In this document: piece by piece, positions 5,262 through 7,240 of the stretch
Position numbering within the stretch: position 1 is the first letter of the stretch
Layout of the letters: every line of letters starts with the position of its first letter
NCBI GenBank assembly: GCA_025453855.1
Contig: JALOPO010000167.1
Span: 1-7,240 of the forward strand
Length of the DNA: 7,240 nt
Origin: Gemmatimonadaceae bacterium
GTDB lineage: Bacteria > Gemmatimonadota > Gemmatimonadetes > Gemmatimonadales > Gemmatimonadaceae
Direction of reading: 5' to 3'
Position numbers and translations under genes: made by a program
The notes under the pieces: generated by a model
Told to the model about the DNA's origin: nothing
The model's database searches: none
The model's input: the letters and a program-made list of their open reading frames with translations, nothing else

Positions 5262-5951
5262 GTGGACCAGAGCACGCTCGTCAGCTTCGCGCTCGCCTTC
5301 CCGGCGCTCCTCTTCTCGCTCGTCGCGCACGAGGTCGCCCACGCCTACGCGGCGCTCAAGCAGGGTGATACGACGGCCCGGGACCTCGGGCGGATCACGC
5401 TCAACCCGGTCCGCCACATCGACCCGGTGATGACGATCCTCGTCCCCCTCATGCTCTTCATCTCGAGCGGGGGACGCTTCTGGTTCGGCGGCGCCAAGCC
5501 GGTGCCGGTGGTGCCGCGCAATTACCGGAACTTCAAGCGCGGCGACATCATCGTCTCGCTCGCCGGCGTGGCCACGAACCTGGTGCTCGCCTTCGTCTTC
5601 GCCGCCGTGGCCGCGCTCGTGGGGCTCGCCCTGCGCGCCAGCGCCGGGAGCGGCGCGAGCGAGTGGGTGACGACCGTGCTCGCCATGCTGCGCACCGGGA
5701 TCTACGTCAACCTGGGCCTCTGCGCCTTCAACCTGATCCCGATCCCGCCGCTCGACGGGTCGCACGTCTTCAAGTACCTGCTGCCGCCGGCCTGGCAGCA
5801 GCAGTACGTCGCGTTGGGGCGCATGGGCTTCATCGTGCTCATCGTCATGCTCTGGGTGGCACGGCCGCTGATCAGCGCGTGGATGGCGCCGGCCTACATG
5901 CTCGGGAGCTGGCTCGACGCCTTCGTGGTGCGCGCCACGATGGGAGGCTGA
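5262..5951 (+). CDS. Site-2 protease family membrane metalloprotease (peptidase M50)
   Basis: This 229-residue integral membrane protein has the hallmarks of the M50 family, zinc proteases that cut within membranes. The zinc-binding HExxH motif is HEVAH at residues 23-27, inside the first hydrophobic helix. The second metal/active-site motif NLIPIPPLDG is at 157-166, with D165 the expected third ligand. Between them GGAKPVPVVPRNYRN at 76-90 is typical of the short, PDZ-less subgroup. Hydrophobic segments lie at about 5-30, 54-70, 97-125, 137-158 and 187-207. There is no PDZ domain, unlike RseP. The substrate is unknown. GTG at 5262 is the only reasonable start, since the protein would otherwise begin inside the first helix, but it has no visible Shine-Dalgarno sequence. 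scpA follows after 3 bases; protease-scpA-scpB clustering is seen in several bacterial groups. Confidence 0.92.
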   Translation: MDQSTLVSFALAFPALLFSLVAHEVAHAYAALKQGDTTARDLGRITLNPVRHIDPVMTILVPLMLFISSGGRFWFGGAKPVPVVPRNYRNFKRGDIIVSLAGVATNLVLAFVFAAVAALVGLALRASAGSGASEWVTTVLAMLRTGIYVNLGLCAFNLIPIPPLDGSHVFKYLLPPAWQQQYVALGRMGFIVLIVMLWVARPLISAWMAPAYMLGSWLDAFVVRATMGG

Positions 5952-5954
5952 TCG

Positions 5955-6716
5955 GTGTCGGCGACGATCGAGCCGGTCACGGGTGGTGATGTCCCGGGCG
6001 GCGAGGAGCGCGGCTTCCTCGTCGACCTCCCCGCGTTCGCCGGTCCGCTCGACCTCCTCCTCGCGCTCATCCGCGACGAGAAGGTCGACATCTACGACAT
6101 CCCGATCGCGCGCATCGCCAAGCAGTTCCTGGTGCGCATCCGGCAGCTGCAGCTCAACGACGCGGCCGAATACCTCGAGCTGGCCGCACGGCTGCTGCGC
6201 ATCAAGGCGCAGATGCTCCTCCCGCGCCACGGCACCGAGGAGACGTGGGAGGATCCGCGCGCGGAGCTCGTGCGGCGCCTCCTCGAATACCAGCAGATGC
6301 GCGAGGTGGTCGACATCCTCGAGCGTCGCGGCGACGATCGCCGCAGCCGCTTCGGGCGCGCCTACCTCCCCGACGCGGTCGAGCCCGTGCTCGCGCCGCT
6401 CGCGCTCTCGCTCGGCGAGCTCCTCACCGCGGTCGACCGCATCCTGCGCGTCACCCGCGAGCCGACGGTCCACACCGTCGTCGCGCGCTCGCTCGACGTC
6501 CCCGGCGCGATCGCCTACGTGCGCCGCATCCTCGGCGAGCGCCGCCGCACGCGCCTCATGGAGCTCCTCGCCGCCGACGCCGAGCCGTGGCAGGTGATCT
6601 CGATGCTCCTCGCGCTCCTCGAACTGGCCAAGCAGGGCGAGCTGCGGCTCGTGCAGCCGCGCCCCTTCGCCTCCGTCGACATCACCGATCATGATCCCGC
6701 TGGCCAAGCTGCTTGA
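5955..6716 (+). CDS. scpA: Segregation and condensation protein A
   Basis: ScpA is the kleisin subunit that bridges the SMC ATPase heads and binds ScpB in the bacterial condensin complex, which organises and separates chromosomes. The 253-residue length is normal. The N-terminal signature FAGPLDLLLALI is at residues 28-39, followed by DIYDIPIARIAKQFL at 45-59 and the helix AEYLELAARLLRIKAQMLLP at 71-90. A charged linker at about 125-145 leads to the C-terminal winged-helix region ISMLLALLELAKQGELRLVQ at 215-234, which docks on the SMC head. The start is GTG 5955 with a strong GGGAGG at 5942-5947, seven bases upstream. The protease gene ends three bases before, and scpB starts 26 bases before the scpA stop. 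All core motifs are intact. Confidence 0.95.
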   Translation: MSATIEPVTGGDVPGGEERGFLVDLPAFAGPLDLLLALIRDEKVDIYDIPIARIAKQFLVRIRQLQLNDAAEYLELAARLLRIKAQMLLPRHGTEETWEDPRAELVRRLLEYQQMREVVDILERRGDDRRSRFGRAYLPDAVEPVLAPLALSLGELLTAVDRILRVTREPTVHTVVARSLDVPGAIAYVRRILGERRRTRLMELLAADAEPWQVISMLLALLELAKQGELRLVQPRPFASVDITDHDPAGQAA

Positions 6717-7233
6717 GGCCGCGCTCTTCGCGAGCCCACGCCCCATCCCCGCCGACGAACTCGCCGCCCTCGCCCCCGAGGCGAGCCGGGCCGAGGTCGC
6801 GGCGGCGCTCGACACGCTGCGCGAGCACTACGATGTCGACGGGCACGGCGTGGAGCTGGTGGAGATGGCCGGCGGCTGGCAGATCCTCACGCGCCCCGAG
6901 TACACCGAGGCGATCGAGCGCGCCCAGCTCGCCGCACGTCCGCAGCGCCTGAGCGCCGCGGCGCTCGAGACGCTCGCCATCATCGCCTATCGCCAGCCGA
7001 TCGGGCGCGGCGAGATCGAGGAGATCCGCGGCGTGAGCGTGGGGTCGATCCTCAAGTCGCTGCACGAGCGCGGGCTGGTCGACGTGGTCGGGCGCGCCGA
7101 GGGGATGGGGCGCCCGCTGCTCTACGCGACGACGCCGCTCTTCCTCGAGCAGTTCGCGCTGCGCCATCTCGAGGAGCTCCCGCGCGCCGACGAGCTCGCG
7201 ATCGCGCTGCGTCCCGCACCGCAGCCGCTGTGA
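6691..7233 (+). CDS. scpB: Segregation and condensation protein B
   Basis: ScpB dimers bind the ScpA linker in the SMC-ScpAB condensin. The 180-residue protein has two winged-helix domains: an N-terminal one from LAKLLEAALFASPRPIPADE (4-23), and a C-terminal one carrying the signature LSAAALETLAIIAYRQP at 87-103 and R106-GEIEEIRGV to 115. GRPLLYATTPLFLEQF at 140-155 closes the family core. The ATG at 6691 lies 26 bases inside scpA in another frame; it was chosen because the first residues match the usual ScpB N-terminus. No clear ribosome site precedes it, so translation probably depends on scpA. The TGA stop at 7231-7233 overlaps a GTG that may start the next gene. Confidence 0.95.
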   Translation: MIPLAKLLEAALFASPRPIPADELAALAPEASRAEVAAALDTLREHYDVDGHGVELVEMAGGWQILTRPEYTEAIERAQLAARPQRLSAAALETLAIIAYRQPIGRGEIEEIRGVSVGSILKSLHERGLVDVVGRAEGMGRPLLYATTPLFLEQFALRHLEELPRADELAIALRPAPQPL

Positions 7234-7240
7234 CGCCCGC
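7230..7240 (+). CDS. Possible start of a further gene (cut by window end)
   Basis: GTG at 7230-7232 overlaps the scpB stop in the GTGA arrangement used elsewhere in this window (pyrC to aldolase). Only three full codons (Val/Met-Thr-Pro) are visible, so identity cannot be judged. In many bacteria a 23S rRNA pseudouridine synthase (rluB) follows scpB; that is expectation only. Confidence 0.25.

Noticed and set aside
4761..5430. Plus-strand open frames across rpsT and the divergent spacer
   Set aside because: Antisense to rpsT and continuing through the promoter region; no motif or ribosome site supports them.
5142..6815. 557-codon open frame on the minus strand opposite the protease and scpA
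   Set aside because: Antisense to two motif-complete genes, His/Glu/Asp/Arg-rich with no fold signature; a shadow frame.
1..7240. CRISPR arrays, insertion sequences, tRNA or phage/defence genes
   Set aside because: I saw no spaced direct repeats, transposase motifs, tRNA cloverleaf or defence-related domains; composition is uniform across the window.

Overview
The window is about 7.2 kb of very GC-rich bacterial chromosome, close to 70% G+C or higher by eye. It is densely packed with housekeeping genes and shows no mobile element, CRISPR array, tRNA or rRNA. The gene order (pyrR-pyrB-pyrC in one operon, then rpsT, then site-2 protease-scpA-scpB), the frequent GTG starts and the overlapping start/stop codons fit a Gemmatimonadota-like bacterium. 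That assignment is inference from gene content and style, not a database match.

Region 1 (1-306) is the 3' end of a glycerophosphodiester phosphodiesterase gene whose start lies outside the window. A 61-base spacer holding a GC-rich hairpin separates it from the next operon.

Region 2 (368-4701, + strand) is a tightly packed pyrimidine operon: pyrR, pyrB (4-base gap), pyrC (junction ATGATG overlapping the pyrB stop), a class II aldolase/adducin-family gene (GTGA overlap) and a coiled-coil/zinc-ribbon protein of unknown role (ATGA overlap). PyrR is a uracil-responsive regulator. PyrB and PyrC catalyse steps two and three of UMP synthesis. As given, pyrC is broken: about two dozen codons of a conserved segment are missing at 2450-2456 and the frame changes there. 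By chance the wrong frame stays open into the aldolase gene, producing a false 'dihydroorotase-aldolase' reading frame. A perfect 16-bp hairpin at 4721-4756 closes the operon.

Region 3 (4779-5105, - strand) is rpsT, encoding ribosomal protein S20. It converges on the pyrimidine operon and has a recognisable sigma-70-type promoter (perfect TTGACA box). An 8-bp inverted repeat lies at or just after the predicted transcription start.

Region 4 (5106-7233, + strand) starts with a divergent control region with back-to-back -35 boxes and a strong palindrome. It is followed by an M50 site-2-type membrane protease and the condensin partners scpA and scpB, which overlap by 26 bases. The last bases form a GTGA overlap that may start another gene.

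I found no convincing previously undescribed system. The observations most worth following up are the pyrC lesion, the hairpin at the rpsT start, and the two uncharacterised passenger genes at the end of the pyrimidine operon.
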